Assembly: GCA_023974075.1 (NCBI GenBank)
Contig: CM043789.1
Span: 36,594,161-36,658,160, forward strand
Source of the DNA: Chaenocephalus aceratus
Lineage: Eukaryota > Chordata > Actinopteri > Perciformes > Channichthyidae
Direction: 5' to 3'
Length of the DNA: 64,000 bases
In this document: in pieces, positions 47,401-57,769 of the stretch
Layout of the letters: every line of letters begins with the position of its first letter
Position numbering within the stretch: the first letter of the stretch is position 1
Translations under genes and position numbers: made by a program
Notes under the pieces: generated by a model
Database searches by the model: none
What the model was told of the DNA's origin: nothing
Seen by the model: the letters and a program-made list of their open reading frames with translations, nothing else

Positions 47401-50400
47401 TTGCCATTATATAAAAATAGTGTTGCTACAAAAGTATAAATTAGGCTTACTAATAAGACAACTCAGATCTGAAGCTACACAGGAATCTGCTGCCAAAGTG
47501 CAATAAAAGAGACAAAATTAATAGAATCAAAATGTTGCATTTTAGTGGAGTATACAAATAAATGCCTTTAAAATAGGATGCAAGCAACACTGCACACACT
47601 AGTTTCTTAACCTGAATTGATAATAGACTATAATCAATTTCAGTTTGCATTCTTATACCATTTTGTACAATAATTATAATGACTAAGTTCAAACAAACTC
47701 AAACTTACAGCTGATTAATAACGGTATCTAACTTGAGTTTTTATCATATCAAAAACCTGTTGAAATGCTTCTGTTATTTTTATTACGCATTGGCAGCCTC
47801 CAGGAATGCTTCTTTCACAACTTCGCCGTCTTTGAAAGACTTCATGTGTTTCGCAAGAACGTGACTGACACAATAATATGCTATGGTAGCAGCCTTGCTC
47901 TTGTTGTTGGGCCTGGTGAAAATGGACTGCTGTGCATTTAGCTGTCCTTTCAGGCCCCTCCCCTTTTGGGAGCGTAGGGCAGAATCAGGAGGGAATTCCG
48001 TCTCGTAGCGTTTGTGCACTGTTTTGAAATGCCGCTCCTAAATTACCCTTCTTCGATAAAGCCACGCTCGCATTGCAGATGAGACAGATGGACTTTGAAT
48101 TGGAATAGATAAAAAAATAATCATCCTCCCACTCGGAGTGAAAATTATATATGTTTTGCTTCTGCCATAATTGCGGTCTTGTGTGTGTGCGGACTGTCAC
48201 TCCTGTTGACATGGACAATGTTAGCGAACTAGTGCACTGCCCACTGCTCACCAGCCACGCCCCGACACATGGGGTCACGCCGGCCAATCACAAATCTTTG
48301 ATGCGTTCAAGTGCATTATTCTGGCACAGGAAGATTATGTTACAGGACATTAACGATAAAACAGAATATTGTTGTTCTATTTTTAGACACATCTCGCAAT
48401 CAACTGGGAATCTCCCCGCGATCGACTGGTTGGGCACCCCTGCTCTATATGCATAGCAGACAAATGTACATCCCAAGCCCATGTTACCTGATTAGCCAGA
48501 GCCTCCTGTTGCATCCTGCCCTCCTCCTGGTTCTTCTCCAGGGCCAGGCTCAGCAGATCCTTGGCCTGTGTTTCTCTGGTGAGAGCTGCTTCCTGCGCCT
48601 CACTGGCTCTGCTGACCCCCGCCTTGTGAAGCTCTGCCAGCTCCCTGACAACAGAGACGTACAAGTACACCATCAGCTTCATGACCTCACTACAGTGCCG
48701 TCCCTATTTATAAAAAATAACTCGCATTCGTACTTTAGCCCCCTGGATTTGAAACAATGACAATGGGGTATACCTGTCTTATTCTATTTTAACGTGTTTT
48801 ATTTTGACGCTGCTGGCTCTTAAATGACTGTTTTTAAAAGTGTTTAAACATAATTGTAATGCACTATATCTTAATGCTTTAATTTATTTGTTGTCAAGCA
48901 CTTTGAATTACCTCATATTGAAATGTGCTACATAAATAAACTTGCTATGATTCATAATTTAGCTATATATTTTTTTTTTAAATATTACTTTAGCTCTCCT
49001 TCAAACTGAAACACTATGTATACAAATGTTAACGATCCCAGTACTGTTAACCAACTGTAGATCTAACTAGCCTAACATTTGAGGTGGAAGCCTTCACTTG
49101 AACCTTAAATTCATTGCATCGTTTCAAATCAATAAGGTCCCACCAAGAGTCTCAATTCCCAAATACTTAGTCAACCATGAAATAATATGATATTTAGAGT
49201 GCAGTACAATACAATGTCTGGCTCGTGAGGTTAGATTTACAGTCCGAGTCCTTGTTATTATTGTGTATCAACATCAGGGCGTGTCAGTGTTTACTTGTAG
49301 GAGTTGTCCAGCGCTGCCTGCAGGCTCCGGTTGTTCTCCTGCAGCTCCTCAGAGTCCGTCTGCAGCTGGCTCACATCCTTCTCCTGCCGCTCCACCACCG
49401 CGTTCAGCTTCTTGATGTTCTCCCTGTGCTGTTTCTCCACCTCCTCCTTCCCATCTAGAACCTTAATGCATAAAACGTGGAGAAAATCACAGCCATGACT
49501 TCAAAATGGTTTAAGTTTATCATAAAATCATAAAGGTAGCTGAGGACCCACTATCATGTCATGTTTATTTAAAGATAACAGTAATGAATAGTGGTAAACC
49601 AATAACGCACTTATAAAACATTTAAATATACTTTATTCTTTACTGAAAATAAAGGGAAATAGGAGTGACATTTGGCAAAGAACAGCATTAGGAGATCCTA
49701 ATAAGAGGTTGTAGGTTGTTTTTTTAGACACACCTCTTACTCAAGCCTTGTGCAATACATGAATGTCAACCATTATGAGCATACTGCATCCATCCCCGTG
49801 TTAAAACCGGCACCACAACCCGCTATGCCCATCCTTGAGAAAACTAGCAGGACGAATTTAGACAGCCTGAAGAACAGGTTTGAGATTTTTGAGCTCCCAC
49901 ATGCTGCTTCATGGAGCAATCGAATATAAGTTAACTGGAGTTAGCCTAAATGTGCTAGAGATAACAACCTCCAGCAACTTGAAATCTTACTTCTAAGACC
50001 ACCTTTCACATCTACATGACACAGAAGCCGATTGCCAAGATCGCCCGTATTGCCAGCATCGAAAAGCAGGCATTTAACAACAAAGTCATTTTCATTTTTA
50101 GATTCCCATTTTTTTAATGCACTAAAATCTTACCTGCTGCAGCTGCCTGAGCTCCTCCTCCTGCTCCTTGATTTTCTTCTGTTGCTTTGTGATCCTTGTG
50201 TCGCTCTCCTTCTCTTTCACACGCAGCTTCTTGATGATGTTGCTGTGCTGCAGCTGCTGCTTGGACAACTTCTCACCTAAAAAGAGACAGAAATAAACTC
50301 CTGCTCAGCCAACTTAGGTGAACACAGATGTCGTAACGATACCCCCTATGTAACAAGATATACATTGACCAGCTTTTTTTTCTCCCCTCCCTAACTCTCG

Positions 50401-53400
50401 TCCTCAAGATTGATGTATGCATGACTTCTTCCATGATAAACAGTGTTTCCCATACATTGACTTATCCACAATTAAATATCGTCCGCATATATCGTCCGCA
50501 AAGGAATGGATGTGATTTCTTTTTTCTCCTTTTTTTTGTGGTCTAATGGATAGTGAGGTGGGATGATGATCGGAAGGTTGCGAGTTCAAATCCCGCCTGG
50601 AACACCACCACTCGTGTGCCCTTGAGTAAGGCACTTAGCCCTCAGTTACTCATCACTCATTAAGAACGCAACACAGAGCAACAAGAACGTTGTCTACAGT
50701 AGCCATGAACTCGCATGTATTTTCTTATTTGGGGAGGGGGGGGGGGGGGGGGGGGGTGGATGCGTGGGCCACCCGAATAGTTTAAGGGGCCTTTGGCTTT
50801 TCTTGCCGGGGGGGGGAGAATCAAATTCTGTGGGAAACGATGATTTTTTTAACTTTAAAACGATGATGCTTAGAGTTCTCCATTTATTACAATAGCAGGG
50901 TACATGCAGGAATCCTGAAGTCACATGTAAGACCTTTTAAGACCTTTTTTAAGACCCTTTCCGTACATTTTAAGACCTCATCGCCACTTTGAGTTTTAAC
51001 CGGTTACCTTAGCGACACACTTTACCTCACATTGACTATATACAGTATTGATTGTCCTTCCTCCTCATCTTCCAACCATTTGGACGCTAACTTGCATTTC
51101 CCCATAACGACGTTGGTTAGCAACCGGCGTAAACGGACCTTCGCGCTATCAAGCAGTGAGCGTGCGATGTCCGGTTCAGAGGACGTCAAACCCAACGGGA
51201 TGCCATAAATAAACTACACAGAATCACACTACACACCTACGCCATGATTACATTCAGGCAGACTATAGAATACAACCTCTTTGGACAATTTATATACTTA
51301 TTGAAAACAAGCTACAAAATGTAATACCTTGGAAAATGCTGTTTAATACTTTTTAATAGCCTTCATTTTTGCTAAATTGATTGACTTTTAATACTTTTTA
51401 AGACCCCTTTTTAAGACCCCGCGGACACACTGTTATTAGATATCTGACACATGTTGGCTCTCCAGTTATTGAGGGACAGCTTATCTTTTCACATCCTGGT
51501 GGTATGTGAAAAGCACTTTGAATTACCCTGCGTCGAAAAGTGCTATATAAATAAACTTGCCTTGCCTTGCCTTGCCTTGCCTTGGTAAATGACCAGTCTT
51601 ATCTTTATAGGCCACAACCCTGCAACTCATGCCTGCTCTTTATTCAATGGCCTTCTGTGTGAAACCTGGGTAACTTCTGTTTAGGTCAATCAAGTTAAAG
51701 CAGCTTTGGTACCAATCATACAACTGGCTACATGTTAAAAGGGCTTCGACTGTATAGGTTTAATTGTGTGGGCTTGTGAAGGAGAACAATTATAGCCTTC
51801 AAATATAAAAAATGACCTTCTTCCAGCAGGCCTCTGATCTGCTCCTCCTTCTCTCTGATGATCTCCAGTGTGTCGCTGGAGTGAAGTCTTGTAGAAAGCT
51901 CGTCTCGCAAGCCCTTTATTTCCTGTGGCATAGAACAATGAACACAAAGAAGATACAGATGTGTTAGTTGTACAAATTGTTTTGCTTTTGTAGCCTTATT
52001 TGTGTGGTGGAGAGCCTCAGATGACTCGGATGTGATGTACCTTCTTGGCTATGTCTCTCTCCTTGCAGGCCAGCTGAGCCTTCCTCTCCGTGTCTGCTAT
52101 GCGCTGAGTGAACTCATCCTTCAGGGACTGAACCGTGGAGCTGTCCTCCTTCAGGCTTATCACTTCACTGCAGGATGAACACACTCATTAGTTGAAGATA
52201 GCTTAGTGTCAAAATCCATACAGCCTTAAGCCAAGACAGCTTTTAAAACTCTGCACAAGTAGTTACAGCATTTAACAATCACGTTGCCAATTGAAAACAC
52301 TAAACCATTGTATTTTCATAGAAACGACACATGTTATCCTTTGGAAAAATAGCTTCCTTATCATGATCATTGTGCGGCAGGTGTGTGCGGCATACACTCA
52401 CTCTTTGAGGTTGTCACACTGCTCCTCCAGCGTGGCCTTGTCCTTGCTGACAACCAGAAGCTGAGACTCTCTCTTCTCCAGGCGGCCTGACAGATCATCA
52501 ATCACCTACAACATGTCCACAACATTTTGTCTTTACAACGACATTCGCACAGACAATCCTGTTAAAATACAACTTACTCATTTTAAAACTAGTGTGGTAG
52601 AGCTTAAGGTTCCCTTCTTACATTAGTATAACAGATAGTTCTGGGAGAACTTGTATTTGACCATAGAACATTTCTGAAAGGATATTGGCAGGTATTTTTT
52701 AAACAAAATGGCCGAATTGAAGTGAAAGCTATTAGACAGGAGAAACACAAAGTCTTGCGCTAGATAACGCACAATGGGACGAGTTAAAAAGATGATATGG
52801 AAATGTGACATGACCTTCAAGTATCTATGTGCTTCTATTATGCATTCTTTGGAAGTCTATCCAAAGAACTGAGTTGCTTTAAAGGAAGACTTCACACATA
52901 AAATAAACATTTGAATATCAACAACTCACCCGGTGTTAACTTGAATTGTTGAAGAAAACGTAGTCTTGATGAAAGCCTGTTTATAATTAAGTGTTTTAAG
53001 TAGTAAGGTTTAAGCCAAAATGCATGTGTTTGGGAAGTAGTGATTATGCAACTGGATCAATGAGACCTGGATATACTGGAAGAATTGTTTGATAGTTGGT
53101 GAGCAGATGTTTTAATATAGATGTGCTGTTGTTAAACGTGGCCTTACTACTCCCTAGGACTGTGGAGGACATTATTGAATTGTTCGGTCACCATGGAAGC
53201 AAGATTTCAAGATAATATAGGTCGATTCATTGAGTAACAAATGGTCATTTTGTAAGTGAAGTATTCCTTTAAAAGCATTTTTTGAAAGGATAAACTTACG
53301 GTACGTCCACACAGCAGCTTTAAACAAATCTTCCAACGCTTCTCTGCCCATTGACTTTGAATGGGGATGACGTCACTTTGCCTCGCTTTTCGCCGAACTG

Positions 53401-55958
53401 CATTGTGGGGGAGCGAAGCGAAGATTTCCAGGATTTCCAGGATTCAAAAGTTGAGCAATGTTCAACTTTGAGCTGAGCTGAAGCGTCAGCCAATCAAACA
53501 CGTTTATGCAAATCGGACAGTAGAAGCGCTAGCCAATCAAACCGCGTGTAAGCAGGGAGAACCAGACCGCAGTTCATTTCCTCATATTCCAAACGAGAAA
53601 TTACGGTAGAAAATCACCCGGTTCTTTACGACCAGAACTATTAACGGGATACAAACCGGAGGAACCAGGCATGGAGGGAGGTGGCAGAGACAGTGGGGGA
53701 AACTGGTAGGTTTTCGCCTGTTTGGGGAGTTTATATATATATATATATTGCTCGCATAAAATCCCCGGGGTTTTTTGCTTTGTATGTCGGGGGCAGGACA
53801 TTCATGTGATTGGTTGTTGGTCGCATTGCTCGCAAAAAATCCCCAAGCTGTCAGACACGCCCAGCTCCAAGATTTTCAAGATTTTTGAAAAGCTGCTGTG
53901 TGGACGTACCGTTACATGTATACTTTACACATGACTTTCAGAGTAGTTTAATAATAATGTACCATATACGCAACTAATCTATGACTAGCAAGTTGAACAA
54001 TAAACTCAGCTATATGGACTTTGTAACATATATACATACAATATGTAATAACTGCTACCTTTTGAAGCTCCAAAATCTGAACTGGGGAGACACTTTTCAT
54101 CTCTGCAGTGATTGGCGGAGCGATCTGTTCGTCAGCGTTGGAGGCGGGATCAGACAGAGTGACAATCGCCTCAGAGTCCTGCTCCTGCTCCATCAACTCT
54201 TCAGGCTGATCACTATTAACAGGCGTCGCACTCCGGCCACTCTCCTCCATCTCATCCAGCGACTGCTCCCTCATTGTGTCTGTATAGCCCTCTTCCTCCT
54301 CCTCCTCCTCTTCCTCCCTTTCCTCCTGTCCTAAATTCTCCTCCTCTCCATCTTCCTGCGTCTGACACACAGCTGAGGACACTGTCAAAGGAGGAGAGCC
54401 CGTGGTGACAGACGCTAGCGTCCGACTGCCGGGGATGTCATCGTCCGAGTTAACCTCGCTGACACTCCGGCTGTCCAACGACTGAACACTGAATGAATCT
54501 ATGCGCTCAAATGCGTCCGATGAGGAGCCACAGCTCTCTGTGAGTTTGGAGTAGTCCTCCAGGTGGGGGAAATCTCCACAGGTGGAGGCCGTGAGAAGCT
54601 GAAAGGAGCCCTGCATCAGGTGAAGGTCGGCCTTGCCCTCCCCCGTTTCTTGTCTGGAGCTGGCTGAGCTCTCACTCAACACTGACTCGTGGTCAAGCAC
54701 TTCAATGTCACTGGTGGTGGAGGTTCCTGAGGAGAAAGCGCTGACCGGAGGAGAGGGGGTATCACTTTGACGGTCCTCCACCTTTGAGTCTTTATTCTCT
54801 ATGAGTATTTCCTTAGAGGGCAGAGAGGGCGAAGGATCAGGGGGAGTAGAGCTCTGAAGTTCAGAAGTGACAGCAGCCGGTTCACAGGAATCCGTGGTAT
54901 CTTGCTCCACCTGGAGATCGGATGGAGGCTGTGACTGCTCTGGTGTGGAGTCTACGGAAACTGTAGAGCCGATATCTGTTTGTACATCGCTCATTTCGCT
55001 GTCAGGAAGATCGCTGGGAGAAGGAGCAGGAGAAACTGGCTGCAGGAGGATAGTGTCTGAATAAGGGGATTCTGCTGAGGAATCCAGATCAACCATCTGG
55101 TCTTCATCATCCGTCTGATACTCCAGGGTCTCGTCCGCAGGTGCTGAATTCTCTTCTTCGTGCGACACAGTCTCCCTGCTTTGGTTTTCCTTCTCCTGAG
55201 GCCGCCTTTGCGACTTAGTAGGTGGTACGGACACTACCTGGGAGACGGTGACGCCTTGGACGTCTCCGGGTGGCAAAAAGGTAGTGAAAAAGTTTTCCGA
55301 TTCATCCACAACTGTGCGGGTGACAGGAGTGGTGATGGCCTCAGAGGAAGGAGGAGGAGTGATGGGCCTCTCTTCAGGGGGCGCCTCCCACGGCGTCATT
55401 CCCCATCCTCCACTCAGTGACAGCTTTCCAGGTATTGTTACATCTGTCGGAAATGAAGTTCCAGTTTTAGATCCGGAGACAGGTTTATTGCCAGGTTGGT
55501 TTACACATGCGGGGAATTTGCCTTGGTCTATATGGTGCATACGTAAACACATTTAAAGAACATACATTGAAAAGAAAATGACGATTATAACAAAGACATA
55601 TAGAGAAATATTAACAATAATATGTATAGATAATAGAAATACCAAAAACTATGTAGAATTTAAGTGTAATGTGAAAATAATATAGGTGCAGTTTTGTTAT
55701 GAAAAAGTAGAAAGCTGTGCAGATATCATAAGAGTAGCTTTGTATAAAAATGAGCTTTTCTTGCAGAAATTCCAAATGTGCATGTGACAACATTAGCTTT
55801 TACCTCCCCATGTTACACTACTCACCATCATAGGGCATGACAACTGTGTCACCCCACTGGTCCTCCTCTTTGATGTCCAGAACTCGGTCGATTGACTTCT
55901 GAGCTGTTGTTAAAGCTTGTTTAGCGAAGCTGGACAGAGAGGAGTTGAACCAGCTCAT
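41470..55958 (-). CDS. tmf1: TMF1, TATA element modulatory factor / Golgi coiled-coil protein
   Basis: TMF1 is a large coiled-coil golgin-type protein that binds Rab6 and was first described as a TATA-element-binding factor. Coding exons: 55958-55826, 55443-54059, 52505-52402, 52167-52041, 51922-51817, 50276-50134, 49461-49295, 48644-48488, 45934-45842, 45749-45593, 45513-45321, 43549-43480, 43392-43300, 43202-43080, 42504-42346, 41811-41686, 41610-41470. The phases add up to 1158 residues with no break. The start MSWFNSSLSSFAKQAL and the motifs SGTSTTSDIEVLDHES and AFERIDSFSVQSLDSRS are typical of the family. Exon 2 alone encodes about 460 residues, low in complexity, with a Glu run. From about residue 507 on the protein is heptad-rich coiled coil. 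The C-terminus (LQMYGEKAEEAEELRLDL) is the conserved TMF domain. Several introns hold hAT elements, a SINE and a tRNA-Arg gene. Confidence 0.97.
42565..42815 (+). repeat. LINE-like 3' tail
   Basis: Contains GCATTTCATTG followed by ACATATGACAATAAA, a pattern typical of 3' ends of fish non-LTR elements. It has no coding part and lies in a TMF1 intron. Confidence 0.5.
42839..43025 (-). mobile_element. tRNA-derived SINE
   Basis: On the minus strand it has an A-box-like TAGCTCATCTGGTAGAGCA, a B box GGTTCGAATCC, and a tail containing CATGTCATCCCCTCTATCCC. It is flanked by similar TTGTGCAAA and TTGCGCAAA, a plausible target duplication. It lies in the TMF1 intron between the exons at 42346-42504 and 43080-43202. 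Confidence 0.7.
43589..43971 (-). mobile_element. TTAA-flanked inverted-repeat MITE, copy 2
   Basis: Ends AGGTAGGGTAGGTAAG and TTACCTACCCCACCT, with TTAA on both sides (43585-43588 and 43972-43975). The interior matches 20929-21297 in reverse, including the CCAATGAGGGCACGAGATAA segment. It is in a TMF1 intron. Confidence 0.8.
44282..44354 (-). tRNA. tRNA-Arg (ACG)
   Basis: A 73-nt cloverleaf on the minus strand with acceptor GGGCCAG/CTGGCTC, anticodon loop CTACGGA (anticodon ACG) and B box GGTTCAAATCC. A TTTTT terminator follows 5 nt after the 3' end. It lies in a TMF1 intron in the sense direction and looks functional. Confidence 0.95.
44635..44759 (+). repeat. LINE-like 3' tail
   Basis: Contains AAGCACTTTGAATTGCCTTG, GTGCTATATAAATAAACTTG and CCTTGCC; same family as 13230-13389. 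Confidence 0.6.
46303..46903 (+). mobile_element. hAT element with TTF-type zinc-finger transposase remnant
   Basis: Flanked by exact AAGGGGTG duplications (46295-46302 and 46904-46911). Inverted ends are CAGGGACGCGGGAAG and CTTCCCGCGTCCCTC. Inside, 46497-46625 translates to CFFCF then GFNNWRKAGETFREHEKSHQ, the TTF-type zinc finger found at the N-terminus of many hAT transposases. Frame then shifts by one at the following AVNKLAALRRTPINALLSQ segment. The catalytic core is absent. It lies in a TMF1 intron. Confidence 0.82.
47036..48442 (-). mobile_element. hAT (Charlie/GTF2IRD2-like) element with BED-finger remnant
   Basis: Ends CAGGGGTGCCCAACC and GGTTGGGCACCCCTG are perfect inverted repeats, with CTCTATAT duplicated at 47028-47035 and 48443-48450. 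On the minus strand about 48160-47790 translates to a BED-type zinc finger (CLICNASVALSKKGN, a one-base shift, then HFKTVHKRYETEFPPD) followed by LNAQQSIFTRPNNKSKAAT, resembling the transposase part of GTF2IRD2. The rest of the transposase is missing. It lies 132 bp from the preceding hAT element. Confidence 0.85.
48790..48950 (+). repeat. LINE-like 3' tail
   Basis: Contains AAGCACTTTGAATTACCTC and GTGCTACATAAATAAACTTGC; same family as 13230-13389. Confidence 0.55.
50537..50680 (+). mobile_element. tRNA-derived SINE
   Basis: An A-box-like GTCTAATGGATAGTGAGG and B-box-like GAGTTCAAATCCC precede TGCCCTTGAGTAAGGCACTTA, a tail motif common in fish SINEs. It is in a TMF1 intron. Confidence 0.65.
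50690..51440. repeat. Unclassified repeat with TTAAGACC motifs and poly-G tract
   Basis: It includes a run of over 20 G near 50737-50757 and several TTTTAAGACC motifs near 50930-50975 and 51385-51420. Proposed ends (CAGTGTTTCCC near 50443 and GGACACACTG near 51432) lack a matching target duplication, so boundaries and class are open. Confidence 0.4.
51505..51584 (+). repeat. LINE-like 3' tail with CTTGC repeat
   Basis: Contains AAGCACTTTGAATTACCCTG and GTGCTATATAAATAAACTTG, then four CTTGC units; same family as 13230-13389. Confidence 0.6.
53299..53911 (+). mobile_element. Complete fold-back-family MITE with TTA duplication
   Basis: The ends CGGTACGTCCACACAGCAGC and its complement are perfect inverted repeats. 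TTA flanks both sides (53296-53298 and 53912-53914), fitting PIF/Harbinger-type insertion. The interior matches the pair at 1-903 (for example GATACAAACCGGAGGA). It contains an AT microsatellite near 53733 and lies in a TMF1 intron. Confidence 0.8.
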
Positions 55959-56475
55959 GTTGACTGTGTGGCTAGCTAGCTATCAGTAACTCCAGGAACT
56001 GTAACACGGATCTTAAAGGGGGATTGGCGTTATCACATACACCACAGTCCCTTTAACTATCTCTGCATTTCTTGAAATAAACGACAACCTAGTGAAAACA
56101 CTATTTCGCTATGTCAAAGTGTGTTCTTCCGGGATAAGCTTTGTTGACATCTAGCTCCCACTTAGCTAGTTAGCCAAAGCATAGCGTCTGTGTACAGAGG
56201 AAACATCAATCCCAGATACAGTTACAGCTCGCAAACTCGTCAGCTGGCATTCATAATCGCATGATTTCTAAAGTAGACATACAGGTACCTCTGATACCCT
56301 GCCTAAACTCTACCACCACGATCAAAGCAAACGCAATTCCATGCCTAATCCAAGCTGTTTTCGGCTCCTTTGCTCCGCCTTCATCGTTTGTTTTGGTCGC
56401 TCTCAACTTGTAGCCACATTAGCATTAGCATGCTCGCCACTTCCTTTCCACGTAGCAGCGTGACGTCATGGTCTG
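55959..56475 (-). promoter_or_regulatory. tmf1: TMF1 5' UTR and promoter with CRE motif
   Basis: Upstream of the TMF1 start codon the sequence holds an ETS-like CACTTCCTTT and a perfect palindromic CRE, TGACGTCA (56461-56468), about 500 bp from the ATG. The transcription start is not resolved. Confidence 0.5.
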
Positions 56476-56639
56476 ACTAGTCTACTCTGCAGAGCGGAAG
56501 AAGCAAAGGATGTAATATAATAATATGTAACATGCAAACAGAAAAACAGATGTCTCGCCAATGGTTAGAATCTGCCAGGACTGAATTTAAGTCATTTAAA
56601 TAATAAACAATATAGTTGAAATCTTGTGCAATAAACCTG

Positions 56640-56890
56640 CAATGTGCGCAATAGGCTATACTCTTTGTTAGCATCTCTTATCATATTCATTTTTAGGTGT
56701 GATAACATAATTTGTATAATATCTCAAAACTTGAATAGGTTCACTTGTATTACTAATGTGTGCTTTTTCTCTGTATTTAACATGTTAGCTTACTCTTTTA
56801 TTGTCTGCCTTTTGTACCTGCTATGACACTTTAGCTGTAACACTGCATTTCCCTGCTGAGGGACTAACAAAGGAATTCTGATTCTGAAGT
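56640..56890 (+). repeat. LINE-like 3' tail between TMF1 and UBA3
   Basis: Contains GCATTTCCCTGCTGAGGGAC followed by AAAGGAATTCTGATTCTGA, typical of fish non-LTR 3' ends. The remainder of the TMF1-UBA3 interval (56476-57769) shows nothing else recognisable; part of it must be the UBA3 3' UTR. Confidence 0.5.
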
Positions 56891-57769
56891 GAAATGTGCC
56901 GGAAAAGCTGCAAGCCAGAGGACATTTGAAGTGGAATAATGCCTGTGATGTGCCTATATAATTTCAGTTTTGTCTTAAGGTCACCTCTTCATACTTCCAT
57001 GAAGGTCACTTGTTGTCAGTGTTCATTTCTTGCACTAGGTGATATTCGGGGGGAAAGACAGAGTATGTTCTGAACTATGAATGTTTAACTATTTCATATA
57101 TTTAACCTTCCCCTTATAGTACTTAGAAATACATAGATTCTATTAGCTCAATATTTGTTTGATATATATAGTTTTTACTATTTAGGATGTTTAAGCTTAA
57201 CAACAAATGATCCGTCCATATTGACACATGGAAACACATGTCGAGTAAGGCCTAGAAATCACACACTAAACTTGCTAAGTAAAGATAAAGAAACAGAAAC
57301 TTTGTAAGAAACAGATTTGTATTCCAGTTCACACATCATTATCTGTATCTGATGATAACCACTTCAGTGGGTACTGCTACAAAAAAACAGTTTTGGAATA
57401 AATAAATATTCAAAATATTGGAAACCAGAACATGTACAGATTCATATTTGCCAAAGTGACTTATTCTCGTCTCTTTGTTTGCATGTTTGTAGTGCAGATA
57501 GCACATGAATGCAGAAATCCCCAACGTCTGCAGACAATGTATCACCAAAAGATGACAAAGTATGAAGTATGATTTTGGCTTTACAGTGCAAGACATAAAG
57601 TCAATAAGTACATTAAAACAATGAAATTAGATAAACTAATTTACAACGTGAACGATTACACGGTAAACTGTTCTAGTTTTTAGGCCGTTTTTAAATATTC
57701 AGCATCAAGCCACAGTTGGCCAAGAAACCAGAATGACATCAACTGGCTGTGGAAGTGCTTGAATTCATC

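Noticed and set aside
50443..51432. Possible hAT element with CAGTGTTTCCC and GGACACACTG ends
   Set aside because: The flanks (ATGATAAA and TTATTAGA) are not a target duplication, so the ends cannot be paired with confidence.
53948..54058. Extension of TMF1 exon 2 beyond 54059 to an in-frame stop
   Set aside because: The donor GTAGCAG at 54058 joins in phase to the exon at 52505. Residues past it have no TMF1 similarity.
53981..55556. Plus-strand frames opposite TMF1 exon 2
   Set aside because: They are antisense shadows of a 1.4-kb exon that is clearly coding on the minus strand.
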